Origin: Hyphomonas atlantica corrig.
GTDB taxonomy: Bacteria > Pseudomonadota > Alphaproteobacteria > Caulobacterales > Hyphomonadaceae
Direction: 5' to 3'
NCBI RefSeq assembly: GCF_000682715.1
Contig: NZ_AWFH01000012.1
Coordinates: 1 to 64,000 of the forward strand
DNA length: 64,000 nucleotides
How positions within the stretch are numbered: position 1 is the stretch's first letter; the number at the start of each line of letters is the position of its first letter. Shown here one piece after another: positions 53,274-62,056 of this stretch. A program made the translations under genes and the position numbers. The notes under the pieces are model-generated. The model searched no databases and was not told where the DNA came from. It was given only the letters and a program-made list of their open reading frames with translations.

Positions 53274-55175
53274 ATGTTGAAAAAGCTCCTGATTGCCAAT
53301 CGCGGCGAAATCGCCTGTCGCATCATGGCCACTTGCCGGGACCTCGGCATACAAACCGTGGCCGTTTATTCCGACGCCGATGCCCGCGCAAAACATGTTC
53401 GCGAATCGGACGAGTCTGTTCATATCGGACCTGCTCCGGCCACAGAAAGCTACCTGAATGGGGAGGCTATCCTTGCCGCAGCCAAGGCCACAGGCGCGGA
53501 TGCGATTCATCCCGGCTATGGTTTCCTGTCCGAGAATGCTGATTTTGCGGAAGCGGTGGAGAACGCAGGCCTGACCTGGGTCGGGCCGTCGGCCAAGGCG
53601 ATCCGGTCCATGGGACCAAAGGATGAGGCAAAGCGAATTGCCGAGGAAGCAGGTGTTCCCGTGCTGCCCGGGTATCGCGGGGAAGGGCAGGATCTGGAAA
53701 CGCTCGCCAATGCCGCCAAGGAGATCGGATTTCCATTGCTGATCAAGGCTGTAGCAGGTGGCGGCGGTCGCGGTATCCGCCTTGTCAGCGAGCCGGGCCA
53801 ATTGAAAGCCGAACTGGAAAGCGCGGTGCGCGAGGCCGAAAGCGCCTTTGGCGATGGCCGGGTGATGCTGGAGAAACTGGTCCAGCAGCCGCGCCACATC
53901 GAGGTACAGGTGTTTGGCGATGCGCAGGGCACTGTCGTCCACCTCTATGAGCGCGATTGCTCGCTTCAGCGCCGCCGCCAGAAAGTTATTGAAGAAGCGC
54001 CCGCACCCGGCATGCCGGAAGACGTACGTGCGGCGATGACGGATGCAGCGGTCAAGCTGGCCAAGGCGGTCGGCTATCAGGGAGCCGGTACGGTGGAGTT
54101 CATTGTGGACGGATCGAAACCGCTGGCGGTAGATACGTTCTGGTTCCTGGAAATGAACACCCGTCTTCAGGTCGAGCATCCGGTCACGGAATGCATTACG
54201 GGCCAAGATCTCGTCGAATGGCAGTTGCGTGTCGCGTCCGGTCAGCCGCTTCCTCTGGCACAGGATCAGATCCCTCTGATTGGCCACGCCATTGAGGCAA
54301 GAGTCTGCGCGGAAGACCCGGCTGACGGATTCCGTCCGGGTGCGGGCCTGATACTGGAATTCGGCTTGCTACAGCCTATAGATGGTGAAACCATCCGCTG
54401 GGATGCCGGGTTTGAGACCGGTGACCGTGTGCCGTCGAACTATGACTCCATGATCGCCAAGCTGATCGTGTCGGGTGGAGACCGTGATGAGGCGGTAGAC
54501 CTGTTGGTGGAGACGCTGGCCCATACACAATTGTCCGGCGTACCGGCAAATACCGGCTTCCTACGCCGCTGCGCTCAGTCTGATGCGTTCCGGGACGGTA
54601 CACATCACGTGAACTGGATTGCCGAGCAGGGGGACGCTCTGACTCATTCGCCATCGGAACATCAGCACGCCTCAGTGCTGGCGGTCAGTGATATTCGGCT
54701 TGATGATGCTGGCGCAGGTATGCCCTGGGATATTCGCGACGGCTTTCGGTCAAATGCAGCGCCTGTCCGCAAGGCGGCTGTGGCCGTGGGCGCGGATGCG
54801 GACTGGTTCGATCCGGCAGACCATGATGTGGCGGCTGAAACACCGCTGCCTTTCGTGACAGATCTGTCGCCGCGCCGGTATGCTGTGACGACGGGTGGCG
54901 ATACGGTGCTGGTTGAGGTGCCGGATTATGATGCAGACGTCGAGGCGGTGCTTGGCGGAGATTCCGTCAGCGCGCCCATGCCCGGAAAGCTCTTGTCTAT
55001 TCAGGTAAAGGCGGGCGACACGGTGGCCAAGGGTGACCCTGTGGCCGTAATGGAAGCCATGAAAATGGAGCACACACTGTCCGCACCGCGCGACGGGGTG
55101 GTCGCTTCAGTTGAGGCCGCTGCCGGAGACCAGGTCGCGGAAGGTGACGTACTGGTTCATCTGGAGGCGGAGTAA
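53274..55175 (+). CDS. liuD: Methylcrotonyl-CoA carboxylase alpha subunit (biotin-containing)
   Basis: 633 aa. Biotin carboxylase domain: KKLLIANRGEIACRIMATC, AVAGGGGRGIRLV, FLEMNTRLQVEHPVTE and EARVCAEDPADGFRPG. The C-terminal BCCP domain has VMEAMKMEHTL, the Lys in MKM being biotinylated. MKMEH and the company of mccB identify the methylcrotonyl-CoA rather than propionyl-CoA carboxylase. It is 5.3 kb from mccB. Start at 53274; a frame upstream to 53238 is open. Confidence 0.9.
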   Translation: MLKKLLIANRGEIACRIMATCRDLGIQTVAVYSDADARAKHVRESDESVHIGPAPATESYLNGEAILAAAKATGADAIHPGYGFLSENADFAEAVENAGLTWVGPSAKAIRSMGPKDEAKRIAEEAGVPVLPGYRGEGQDLETLANAAKEIGFPLLIKAVAGGGGRGIRLVSEPGQLKAELESAVREAESAFGDGRVMLEKLVQQPRHIEVQVFGDAQGTVVHLYERDCSLQRRRQKVIEEAPAPGMPEDVRAAMTDAAVKLAKAVGYQGAGTVEFIVDGSKPLAVDTFWFLEMNTRLQVEHPVTECITGQDLVEWQLRVASGQPLPLAQDQIPLIGHAIEARVCAEDPADGFRPGAGLILEFGLLQPIDGETIRWDAGFETGDRVPSNYDSMIAKLIVSGGDRDEAVDLLVETLAHTQLSGVPANTGFLRRCAQSDAFRDGTHHVNWIAEQGDALTHSPSEHQHASVLAVSDIRLDDAGAGMPWDIRDGFRSNAAPVRKAAVAVGADADWFDPADHDVAAETPLPFVTDLSPRRYAVTTGGDTVLVEVPDYDADVEAVLGGDSVSAPMPGKLLSIQVKAGDTVAKGDPVAVMEAMKMEHTLSAPRDGVVASVEAAAGDQVAEGDVLVHLEAE

Positions 55176-55209
55176 CCCCCACCCTTCACATGCTGATGTG
55201 CTGCCCCCT

Positions 55210-55230
55210 GTCCGATGGGTGAAATCGGAC
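55210..55230 (+). terminator. Hairpin after mccA
   Basis: GTCCGAT (55210-55216) and ATCGGAC (55224-55230) form a perfect 7-bp stem with a 7-nt loop about 35 nt past the mccA stop. No T run follows; it may be an mRNA end or a stabilising structure. The 131-bp gap to the next gene holds nothing else. Confidence 0.4.
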
Positions 55231-55306
55231 CAGACCCGCGCGCCCGGAGAGTGGTGTGGAGGCGCGACAGGCAGGGAACATGTAAAGGGTAGGGGCCGCT
55301 GCGTGA

Positions 55307-55636
55307 CTAGGCCGCGACAGCGTAACCGGAATGAATGCGGACCGGGGCTTGCGCTTCTGCGCGATAGCGGCGGTGGACGATGGGTGGCGCGCTGATCTCG
55401 CCGAGCGGGTTGGCCGCATAGGCGGTCGGCTCGGTCTTCAGGATCAGTTCGTCATACTCATTACGGGCGATAGACACCGGGACAGCCGAACCGTCGCGGT
55501 CTGCGGCGCGGAATTCGACGCCAGTCGATACCAGGGCAATCGCCTGTTCCAGATCCATCCGGAACCCGTCGCCATAAACGACATCGCGCGACTCGATTGG
55601 ATCGTACTCACATCCCTTGATCACCAAACCCGACAT
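55307..55636 (-). CDS. Hypothetical soluble protein
   Basis: 109 aa from the ATG at 55636. Opening GLVIKGCEYDPIE, then a beta-rich looking middle (SVARNEYDELILKTEPTAYA-type) and an Arg-rich tail. No family recognised. The 204-bp region upstream, up to gltX, is the AT-richest intergenic stretch in this part and contains an inverted repeat. Confidence 0.65.
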   Translation of the reverse strand: MSGLVIKGCEYDPIESRDVVYGDGFRMDLEQAIALVSTGVEFRAADRDGSAVPVSIARNEYDELILKTEPTAYAANPLGEISAPPIVHRRYRAEAQAPVRIHSGYAVAA

Positions 55637-55738
55637 GCCGAAACCCCTTATCAAACTGTGTGCTGAACCTGTTCTCCGCCTGACCGGCGATGTGAGAACA
55701 TAAGCAGAATATTCACTTTTTGGAAAGGAAAAAGTTCC

Positions 55739-55763
55739 GATTTTGTTCTAAAATTTCAAAATC
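55739..55763. promoter_or_regulatory. AT-rich inverted repeat upstream of the 109-aa gene
   Basis: GATTTTG (55739-55745) and CAAAATC (55757-55763) form a perfect inverted repeat, 100 bp upstream of the gene, in an AT-rich intergenic region. It could be an operator or a terminator for gltX read from the other side. Function unproven. Confidence 0.35.
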
Positions 55764-55840
55764 AGAATGGAATCAGGACTCTCGTGTTGAAAGTCTCCCG
55801 CTATTCGCTTTGTTCACGATGAGTTCGCCATAGAAAACGA

Positions 55841-57181
55841 CTAGCTCTGCAGCCGCGCCATTGCACGCTCCCGTCCGATTAACGGCAACAGCGCGCTCAT
55901 GTCAGGGCCATGTTCCTGGCCGGTCAGCGCCTTGCGCAGCGGCATGAACAGGCCGCGACCCTTGCGGCCGGTTTCGGCTTTTACGGCGTTGGCCCACGCG
56001 CTCCAGCTGTCGCCCGTCAATTCGCCTTCGGGCAACAGTTTCGCGGCGGTCGCAATGAAGTCCTTGTCTTCCGCATCGACCAGTGAGGTCACGTCGCCGA
56101 ACACAGTCTCTACCCAGCCCGCCACTTCGGGCAGAAGAGAGCAATTCTCGCGCACCACGCTCCAGAAGGTCTCGTCCGCCGCGCGCGGGTCCACCGCGGC
56201 GAGGCGGTCTTTCACAGCCTCAAACGGCAGGCCATGCAGAATCGCCGCGTTCAGCGACAACAGCTCTGCTTCGTCGAAGCGGGCGGGTGCGCGGCCAATC
56301 TTGCCGAAATCGAATTCTGCGACCAGCTGGTCCAGGCTTTCGCGCGCTTCGACATTGTCGGACGTGCCGATCTTGGCCAGCAGAGAGCACACGGCCATCG
56401 GCTCATAGCCCTGCGCGCGCAGTTCCCCCATTGAGAGGGAGCCGAGTCGCTTCGACAGGCCCTGGCCATCCGCGCCAATGAGGAGGGGAGTGTGCGCCAT
56501 GTCTGGCGCCGTGCCACCCAGCGCCTTGAAGATCTCGATCTGAGCGCCGGAATTCGTCACATGGTCTTCGCCGCGGACGACATGGGTAATCTTCGCCTCG
56601 ATATCATCGACGACTGAGGGCAGCGTATAGAGATAAGAGCCATCTTCGCGGATCAGGATCGGGTCAGACAGGCTGGATGTGTCGATGCTTTGCGGGCCGC
56701 GCACCAGATCATTCCACTCGATCCGCTCGCCGGAGAGTTTGAAGCGCCAGTGCGGGCTGCGGCCCTCGGCTTCCAGCTTTGCCTTGTCATCATCGCTCAG
56801 AGCCAGAGCCGCGCGGTCATAGACGGGTGGGCGTCCACGCGACAGCGCGATCTTGCGCTTGCGGTCCAGTTCGTCTGCCGTCTCGTAGCAGGGATAGAGC
56901 AGGCCCATCTCGCGCAACTTGTCTGCGGCGGCGTCATATTCGGCGAACCGGTCAGACTGGCTGAAGCTGTCGTCCCAGGTCAGGCCCAGCCAGGCAAGGT
57001 CGGTGCGGATGCCGTCCTCATATTCCTGTGTCGAGCGTTCTGTATCGGTGTCATCAATGCGCAGAATGAACTTTCCCTGCTGCCCCTTGGCGAACAGCCA
57101 GTTGATCAGCGCCGTGCGCACATTGCCAACGTGCAAGCGGCCAGTGGGGGAGGGTGCAAAGCGAACAATCGGTGCAGTCAT
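55841..57181 (-). CDS. gltX: Glutamyl-tRNA synthetase
   Basis: 446 aa class I synthetase. The HIGH-type signature reads PSPTGRLHVGN, the cofactor/active-site part DDTDTERSTQEY and the KMSKS-type motif GLSKR. Many alphaproteobacteria carry two GltX copies, one of which charges mainly tRNA-Gln for later amidation; the HVGN and LSKR variants here would fit the second copy, but the assignment is a guess. ATG at 57181. Confidence 0.93.
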   Translation of the reverse strand: MTAPIVRFAPSPTGRLHVGNVRTALINWLFAKGQQGKFILRIDDTDTERSTQEYEDGIRTDLAWLGLTWDDSFSQSDRFAEYDAAADKLREMGLLYPCYETADELDRKRKIALSRGRPPVYDRAALALSDDDKAKLEAEGRSPHWRFKLSGERIEWNDLVRGPQSIDTSSLSDPILIREDGSYLYTLPSVVDDIEAKITHVVRGEDHVTNSGAQIEIFKALGGTAPDMAHTPLLIGADGQGLSKRLGSLSMGELRAQGYEPMAVCSLLAKIGTSDNVEARESLDQLVAEFDFGKIGRAPARFDEAELLSLNAAILHGLPFEAVKDRLAAVDPRAADETFWSVVRENCSLLPEVAGWVETVFGDVTSLVDAEDKDFIATAAKLLPEGELTGDSWSAWANAVKAETGRKGRGLFMPLRKALTGQEHGPDMSALLPLIGRERAMARLQS

Positions 57182-57311
57182 GGAAAAAACCTGTTTTGAA
57201 GCGTGCTTTCGACATCAAATTGCGCAAAAAGCCAAGGGAGGGATGCCACATTCTTGCTAATGTGCGTGCTATTGTGCGAGGGGCAACTGAGTCGCCGTCG
57301 AGGAGAGCTAG

Positions 57312-58139
57312 ATGAGACTGGGCTGTATTCTTATCGCAGCGGGCCTGCTTGCGGCCTGCGGACAGGAGCGTGAGGCCGCGCCAGCAGAGGCGCCTGTCGC
57401 CGCACCTGCGCCGTCGGAATCATCAGAACTGAGCAGCGCGCTGGAAGAAGAGCCTGCGCCGCTGCCGGCCGATGATGTCGATTACCAGACGCTGTCAGGA
57501 TACGATTCCACCTGGTATGTCAGTGCAGGCTGGCCGGGGGAGTATCCAGCCGGATTTGCCGTTCTGGATGCAGGTATCAGCGCGCCCGCCTGGACCGTAC
57601 CGAATGGCGATCGCGAGGCTGATGCCAGCTGCACTCTGCCGCAATTCGCCAATTACCAGCTCTGGAACACTGAGCGCGTGGAGGGCGACGACCTTCGCTT
57701 CTTCGTCGCGACCAAGACATTCCCGGTAACGCTCAACCAGAATGCCAGTGTGGAATACATTTCCGATGGTGAAATTCGCAAGCTTGAACTGACTGCGGGC
57801 GACCAGCTGACTTTCCTGCGCTATCTGGGCGAGGGGTTCACCGTCTTGTCGTTTGAAGGCGTCGAGTACGGGATCAACGAGGCCGAGTTGCGCGATGTCA
57901 GCGATATCGGTTCAATGCCCACGGTCGAAGACCAGTGGGTGCGTGTCACCTGCGCAGATGGCAGCCAGCCCTGGCTGCTCTATGCGGCGATGATAGAGCT
58001 CGACGGGGTGGTGCCATCGCCCATGCTGGCCTACGGCGAGTCATGGGACATTGCGCCTGAAGACGTTGAGCAGGTTCGCGCCGAGGCCGAGGCCAACCGC
58101 CTTGCCTATGAGGGGCTGGAGCCCGGCGTTCTGGAGTAA
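57312..58139 (+). CDS. Predicted lipoprotein, unknown function
   Basis: 275 aa. Signal peptide ending in the lipobox LAAC (Cys 16), followed by an Ala/Pro/Glu-rich linker. The mature domain is acidic, with two cysteines (ADASCTLP, VTCADG) and an SH3-like look (WRP-type strands), but I recognise no family. Its last 34 bp overlap the end of the convergent MFS gene. Confidence 0.7.
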   Translation: MRLGCILIAAGLLAACGQEREAAPAEAPVAAPAPSESSELSSALEEEPAPLPADDVDYQTLSGYDSTWYVSAGWPGEYPAGFAVLDAGISAPAWTVPNGDREADASCTLPQFANYQLWNTERVEGDDLRFFVATKTFPVTLNQNASVEYISDGEIRKLELTAGDQLTFLRYLGEGFTVLSFEGVEYGINEAELRDVSDIGSMPTVEDQWVRVTCADGSQPWLLYAAMIELDGVVPSPMLAYGESWDIAPEDVEQVRAEAEANRLAYEGLEPGVLE

Positions 58140-59368
58140 ACGTCCATCGCGATGGCATTCAACCGACCTCGCAGGGCCAGCAGGATGATGCTTGCGCTGA
58201 CAGAGATCGCGGCCATGCCTGCCAGCTGGACTGGAAACGCGATGCCGGCGTCAATCAGGTATCCTGTTACCAAAGGGGAAAGCGCAGAGGCGAGCACGAT
58301 GGCGGCGAAGGTCAGCGCGCGAACCTCTCCCAGATATCGAAGTCCGAACAATTCCGGCATCAGCGTGCCGGCAAGGGCGGAATCCGTTCCTGCGGTCAGC
58401 CCGATCAGCACCATTGCCACGGGAATCACCCACACAGCGTCCACCGGCCAGAGCAGCGCGAGGCCCGCGGCCATCGGCAGCTGATAGACGGCCATCATGG
58501 CGCGGGCGCTGAATCTGTCGATCAGTCCGCCTGCAAACAGGCTGGCAACGATCCGGGCCAGCGCAAAGGCGGTAAAGGTGGCAGCGAACAGGCCTGCGCT
58601 CCACCCCTTCACATCGGTCAGGTGCAGTTGATGGAAGAATAGCGCTGTCATCATGGCCGCCGGGTTCACCGCGCACAGGATCAACACCCAGAAAACCGGC
58701 GCGCGCAGGACCTCCCGTCGCCGCCAGCTTTGTTTGGCCGGGGCAGGGCGCGTACTTTCTGTCTCTGTCAGATCTGTTGCCTGGCCTTCCGGCATGCGGT
58801 CCTTCGCCAGCAGGCCCCACAGCACCGGGCCAAGGCCAAGCGCCAGCGCGGCGGCTGACAGGGTCCAGGCCAGCCGGTCGCCGGTCAGGGCAATCAGCGC
58901 CACCGCCGCCGCCGGAACGATGGCAATGCCCGCCGCATGGCCCAGAGACACAATGCTGACCGCCATGCCGCGCCGCGCTTCAAACCACCGCCCGGTCGCC
59001 GTCATCGCCACATGGCCCATCATGCCCTGGCCGAACAGGCGCAGCAGCAAATAGGCCGCAAACAGCATGACCGGGCCCTGCACCCCCGCCATGACGAGGC
59101 AGGCCAGCGACAGTCCGGCAACGGTAATCATCGCCGCCGTGCGCGCCCGCACGCGGTCCACGATCTTGCCGAATTCCAGCAGGATCAGCGCGCTGGACGT
59201 GGTGGCCAGCGCATAGACAAGGCCCAGTGAGCCGTGGCTGAAGCCGAACCGCTCGATCAGCGCAGAATTGGAGAGCGACACAAAATAGGTTTGCCCGAAG
59301 GCAGACCCCATCGTCATCAGGAACCCGGCCAGCAGCCAGCGGAAATTCCCGATGAGAAACCTAGTCAT
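58106..59368 (-). CDS. MFS transporter
   Basis: 420 aa with twelve hydrophobic segments. GQTYFVSLSNSALIERFGFSHGSLGL near the N-terminus and a cytoplasmic loop of about 40 residues (residues 205-230) between the two halves. Monocarboxylate-transporter-like or efflux type; the substrate is unknown. Its ATG overlaps the 3' end of nadE by 8 nt, so the two are translationally coupled. Confidence 0.85.
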   Translation of the reverse strand: MTRFLIGNFRWLLAGFLMTMGSAFGQTYFVSLSNSALIERFGFSHGSLGLVYALATTSSALILLEFGKIVDRVRARTAAMITVAGLSLACLVMAGVQGPVMLFAAYLLLRLFGQGMMGHVAMTATGRWFEARRGMAVSIVSLGHAAGIAIVPAAAVALIALTGDRLAWTLSAAALALGLGPVLWGLLAKDRMPEGQATDLTETESTRPAPAKQSWRRREVLRAPVFWVLILCAVNPAAMMTALFFHQLHLTDVKGWSAGLFAATFTAFALARIVASLFAGGLIDRFSARAMMAVYQLPMAAGLALLWPVDAVWVIPVAMVLIGLTAGTDSALAGTLMPELFGLRYLGEVRALTFAAIVLASALSPLVTGYLIDAGIAFPVQLAGMAAISVSASIILLALRGRLNAIAMDVYSRTPGSSPS

Positions 59369-61010
59369 CCCGGAACCGGTTCGTGATCGGATAGCGCCGG
59401 TCGCGGCCGAAATTCTTGCCGCCGACCTTCACGCCGGGCGGGGCCTGACGGCGCTTGTACTCCGCGATGTAGAGCAGATGCTCGATCCGTTTCACCACGG
59501 CCCGGTCATGCCCGCGGGCGAGGATGGCCTCGATCGGCTCTTCCGCGTCCACCAGGCCGCGCAAAATGTCATCCAGCACGTCATAAGGGGGCAGGGAGTC
59601 ATCATCGCGCTGGTCTTCGCGCAGTTCGGCGCTTGGTGGCTTGGTGATGATCCGCTCCGGGATCACTTCGCCGCCGGGGCCCAGCGCGCCGCGCGGCACC
59701 ATCGTGTTGCGCCACTTGGCCAGCTCGAACACTTCGGTCTTGTAGAAATCCTTCAGCGCATTGTAGCCGCCGCACATGTCGCCATAGAGCGTGGCATAGC
59801 CCACCGCCATTTCAGACTTGTTGCCCGTGGTTACCACCATATGGCCGAACTTGTTCGACAGCGCCATCAGCGTCACCGCGCGCAGGCGGGACTGGATGTT
59901 CTCTTCCGTCGTGTCCGGCTGGGTGCCGGCAAACTGTTCGCCCAGCATCTCGTCCAGCGCGCCGACGCCGGGGGCAATATTGATGCTGTCATATGTCACG
60001 CCCAGCGCCTCTGCGCAGGCCTTGGCGTCTTCCAGACTGTCCGAGGACGTATATTTCGACGGCATCATCACACACCAGACCCGTTCCGGCCCCAGCGCGT
60101 CCACCGCAATCGCCGCCGTCAGGGCCGAGTCGATCCCGCCCGACATGCCCAGCACGACGCCGGGAAAGCGGTTCTTGTTGACATAATCGCCCAGCGCCAT
60201 CACCGCCGCGCGGTATTCGGCATGCCAGCCCTCGGTCAGCTCCGCCTTCGCCTCGCTGGCGAAGCGGTGCGTGGCCGGATCATATTCCACCAGCGCCGTG
60301 CCGGTCACGAAATCGCCGAGCAATTGGTGCTCTGTCCCGTCATGGTCCACGGCGTAGGAGCTGCCGTCAAAGACCAGCTCGTCCTGCCCGCCCACCTGGT
60401 TGACGAACAGATAGGGCACGCCAGTCTTGCGCCAGGCCGAAAACGTCGTGTGCCGCTCCACCTGCACGGTCCGCCGCCAGGGCGAGCCATTCGGCACAAT
60501 CAGCATCTCTGCCCCGGCATCATGCAACAGGCTGGGCACGCGCGGATACCAGATGTCCTCACAGATCGCGACGCCGATCTTCACGCCCTGAAACTCGAAC
60601 ACGGGCAGGTTTTCGTCGCCGGCATCGAAGATGCGCTTTTCGTCGAACACGCCATAATTGGGCAGTTCGCGCTTGTCATAGCGGCCCTTGATGGCCCCGC
60701 CAGACAGCCAGACGGCGGAATTGTAGCGCTTGCCATCTTCGGCCCAGGGCGACCCGATGATGATGTCCGGCGCGCCGTCTGTTTCAGCGGCCAGATCGCG
60801 CACCGCCTGCATGGAATCCTCCACCGCCGCGGGCTTCAGCACCAGATCCTCGGCCGGATAGCCCAGGATGAACAATTCCGACAGCACGACCAGATCGGCG
60901 CCCGCCGCTTTCCCCTCGGCCAGCGCGCCCCGTGCCAGCTCCAGATTGCCCCCAATATCCCCCACCACCGGGTTCAACTGCGCGACCAAGATTCTCAGCT
61001 TTTTGCTCAT
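59361..61010 (-). CDS. nadE: Glutamine-dependent NAD+ synthase
   Basis: 549 aa. N-terminal nitrilase-type glutaminase: catalytic Glu 46 (LSELFILGYPAED), Lys 113 (YDKRELPNYG) and Cys 150 (VAICEDIWYP). C-terminal synthetase: ATP pyrophosphatase motif GMSGGIDSALTAAIA. Converts NaAD, ATP and glutamine to NAD+. The start at 61010 is chosen over an ATG at 61019. A nearly identical copy of its first ~33 codons lies at 61739-61837, beyond the RAYT gene. Confidence 0.93.
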   Translation of the reverse strand: MSKKLRILVAQLNPVVGDIGGNLELARGALAEGKAAGADLVVLSELFILGYPAEDLVLKPAAVEDSMQAVRDLAAETDGAPDIIIGSPWAEDGKRYNSAVWLSGGAIKGRYDKRELPNYGVFDEKRIFDAGDENLPVFEFQGVKIGVAICEDIWYPRVPSLLHDAGAEMLIVPNGSPWRRTVQVERHTTFSAWRKTGVPYLFVNQVGGQDELVFDGSSYAVDHDGTEHQLLGDFVTGTALVEYDPATHRFASEAKAELTEGWHAEYRAAVMALGDYVNKNRFPGVVLGMSGGIDSALTAAIAVDALGPERVWCVMMPSKYTSSDSLEDAKACAEALGVTYDSINIAPGVGALDEMLGEQFAGTQPDTTEENIQSRLRAVTLMALSNKFGHMVVTTGNKSEMAVGYATLYGDMCGGYNALKDFYKTEVFELAKWRNTMVPRGALGPGGEVIPERIITKPPSAELREDQRDDDSLPPYDVLDDILRGLVDAEEPIEAILARGHDRAVVKRIEHLLYIAEYKRRQAPPGVKVGGKNFGRDRRYPITNRFRDD

Positions 61011-61064
61011 ATGGAGCATTTAGAGGGCTGCGAAGGGATTAGCAATCGGCAAGCGCCGGATGCC

Positions 61065-61098
61065 CGTAGGGTGGGTTGAGCGAAGCGATACCCACCAC
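61065..61098 (+). repeat. REP copy 1
   Basis: CGTAGGGTGGGTTGAGCGAA...: GGTGGGT (61070-61076) and ACCCACC (61090-61096) form the stem. It lies between nadE and the RAYT gene, on the same strand as copies 3 and 4. Confidence 0.85.
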
Positions 61099-61166
61099 CC
61101 AATCGTGACGGCCGCCTCGAGGCGAATCCCCTTGCAACCAAGGAGAGATCGCTCAATCCTCTTGCC

Positions 61167-61643
61167 ATGGCAGACTATCGCCGCGTCTTCGTCCCCGGGG
61201 CGACATACTTCTTCACGCTGAACCTCCAGGATAGGCGCAGCGATCTGCTTGTCCGTCATATTGGTGCGCTCCGCGAAAGCTGGAGCGATATGCGCCGGGC
61301 CTGGCCGGTCGACACGCTGGCGGCGGTCGTACTGCCAGACCATATGCATCTCGTGCTCGCCCTGCCGGAAGGGGATGCGAATTATCCGGCGCGCTTGCGC
61401 CTGTTCAAGAGCGGTTTCACCCGCCGCCTGCCGGAGGCAGAAAAGTCAACCGGCCGGAAGGGTGAGCGCCGCGTATGGCAGCGCCGATATTGGGAACACA
61501 TGATTCGCGACGAGGCCGACCTCATCGCGCATGTGGACTATGTGCACAACAATCCCGTGAAGCACGGATATGCGACGTCCCCGGATCATTGGCCTTTCTC
61601 GACCTGGCACCGGCAGGGAGGCAACGGCGTCACGACTGGCTAG
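61167..61643 (+). CDS. REP-associated tyrosine transposase (RAYT)
   Basis: 158 aa. HUH-type motif in LPDHMHLVLALPEG, and the C-terminal YVHNNPVKHGY pattern of RAYT proteins, with the catalytic Tyr nearby in HVDYVHNN. IS200/IS605-related single-strand transposase thought to mobilise REP sequences. Four REP copies flank it: one upstream (61065) and three downstream (61652, 61697, 61898). The start at 61167 is an ATG with no strong ribosome site. Confidence 0.88.
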   Translation: MADYRRVFVPGATYFFTLNLQDRRSDLLVRHIGALRESWSDMRRAWPVDTLAAVVLPDHMHLVLALPEGDANYPARLRLFKSGFTRRLPEAEKSTGRKGERRVWQRRYWEHMIRDEADLIAHVDYVHNNPVKHGYATSPDHWPFSTWHRQGGNGVTTG

Positions 61644-61651
61644 CCCGGCAT

Positions 61652-61683
61652 GGTGGGTATCGCGCTGCTCAACCCACCCTACG
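61652..61683 (-). repeat. REP copy 2, inverted
   Basis: GGTGGGTATCGCGCTGCTCA... is the reverse complement form of copies 1, 3 and 4. With copy 3 it forms an inverted pair (a BIME-like unit) just after the RAYT stop. Confidence 0.82.
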
Positions 61684-61696
61684 AAGACCGCAACCC

Positions 61697-61732
61697 CGTA
61701 GGGTGGGTCCAAGCAAAGCGATACCCACCACC
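61697..61732 (+). repeat. REP copy 3
   Basis: CGTAGGGTGGGTCCAAGCAA... with GGTGGGT/ACCCACC arms. It lies 14 bp after copy 2 in the opposite orientation, and directly before the duplicated nadE segment. Confidence 0.82.
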
Positions 61733-61738
61733 AGCTCC

Positions 61739-61857
61739 CCCCTCAGCCAGCGCGCCCCGCGCCAGCTCCAGATTGCCCCCAATATCCCCCACCACCGGGT
61801 TCAACTGCGCGACCAGGATTCTCAGCATTTTGCTCATATGGAGCATTTAGAGGGCTG
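61739..61857 (-). pseudogene. Duplicated 5' fragment of nadE
   Basis: About 119 bp align without gaps to 60912-61030 (offset 827 bp) with roughly four substitutions. It includes the ATG (complement at 61835-61837) and the first ~33 codons of nadE in frame, then ends at REP copy 3. It cannot make an enzyme. The direct duplication brackets the RAYT gene and REP copies, so the pair could recombine to delete the unit. Confidence 0.85.
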
Positions 61858-61897
61858 TGATGGGAAGGTCAGGTGCAATGATAAAGCCCCGTATCGC

Positions 61898-61930
61898 CGT
61901 AGGGTGGGTTGAGCCAAGCGATACCCACCT
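61898..61930 (+). repeat. REP copy 4
   Basis: CGTAGGGTGGGTTGAGCCAA... with GGTGGGT/ACCCACC arms, in the same orientation as copy 1. The AT-rich region to its right (61931-62056) holds the likely promoter of the DAC-like gene, but no boxes are clear. Confidence 0.82.
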
Positions 61931-62056
61931 AACGTCACAGATTGATATTTCGTTTTAATTAGCAAAAGAACCACGCGAGAGATTAGTGTGGATCGTTGTG
62001 CATTTTAGGATAGAATGTAGTTTCACCTAGGCGCGATGACCTTACGAAGGAATGGT

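Noticed and set aside
55176-55306. Hidden gene or RNA in the gap after mccA
   Set aside because: Only a 7-bp hairpin is visible; no open frame with a ribosome site.
59352-61079. Plus-strand open frame of 575 codons opposite nadE
   Set aside because: Fully antisense to nadE, whose glutaminase and synthetase motifs are complete; the translation is His/Arg-rich and low in family features.
61065-61098. REP hairpin as a nadE or RAYT transcription terminator
   Set aside because: No T run, and the same sequence recurs three more times in both orientations, so it is a repeat first; a secondary role in RNA ends is possible.
61739-61857. A second nadE gene
   Set aside because: Only about the first 33 codons are present and the copy ends at a REP element; it is a fragment.
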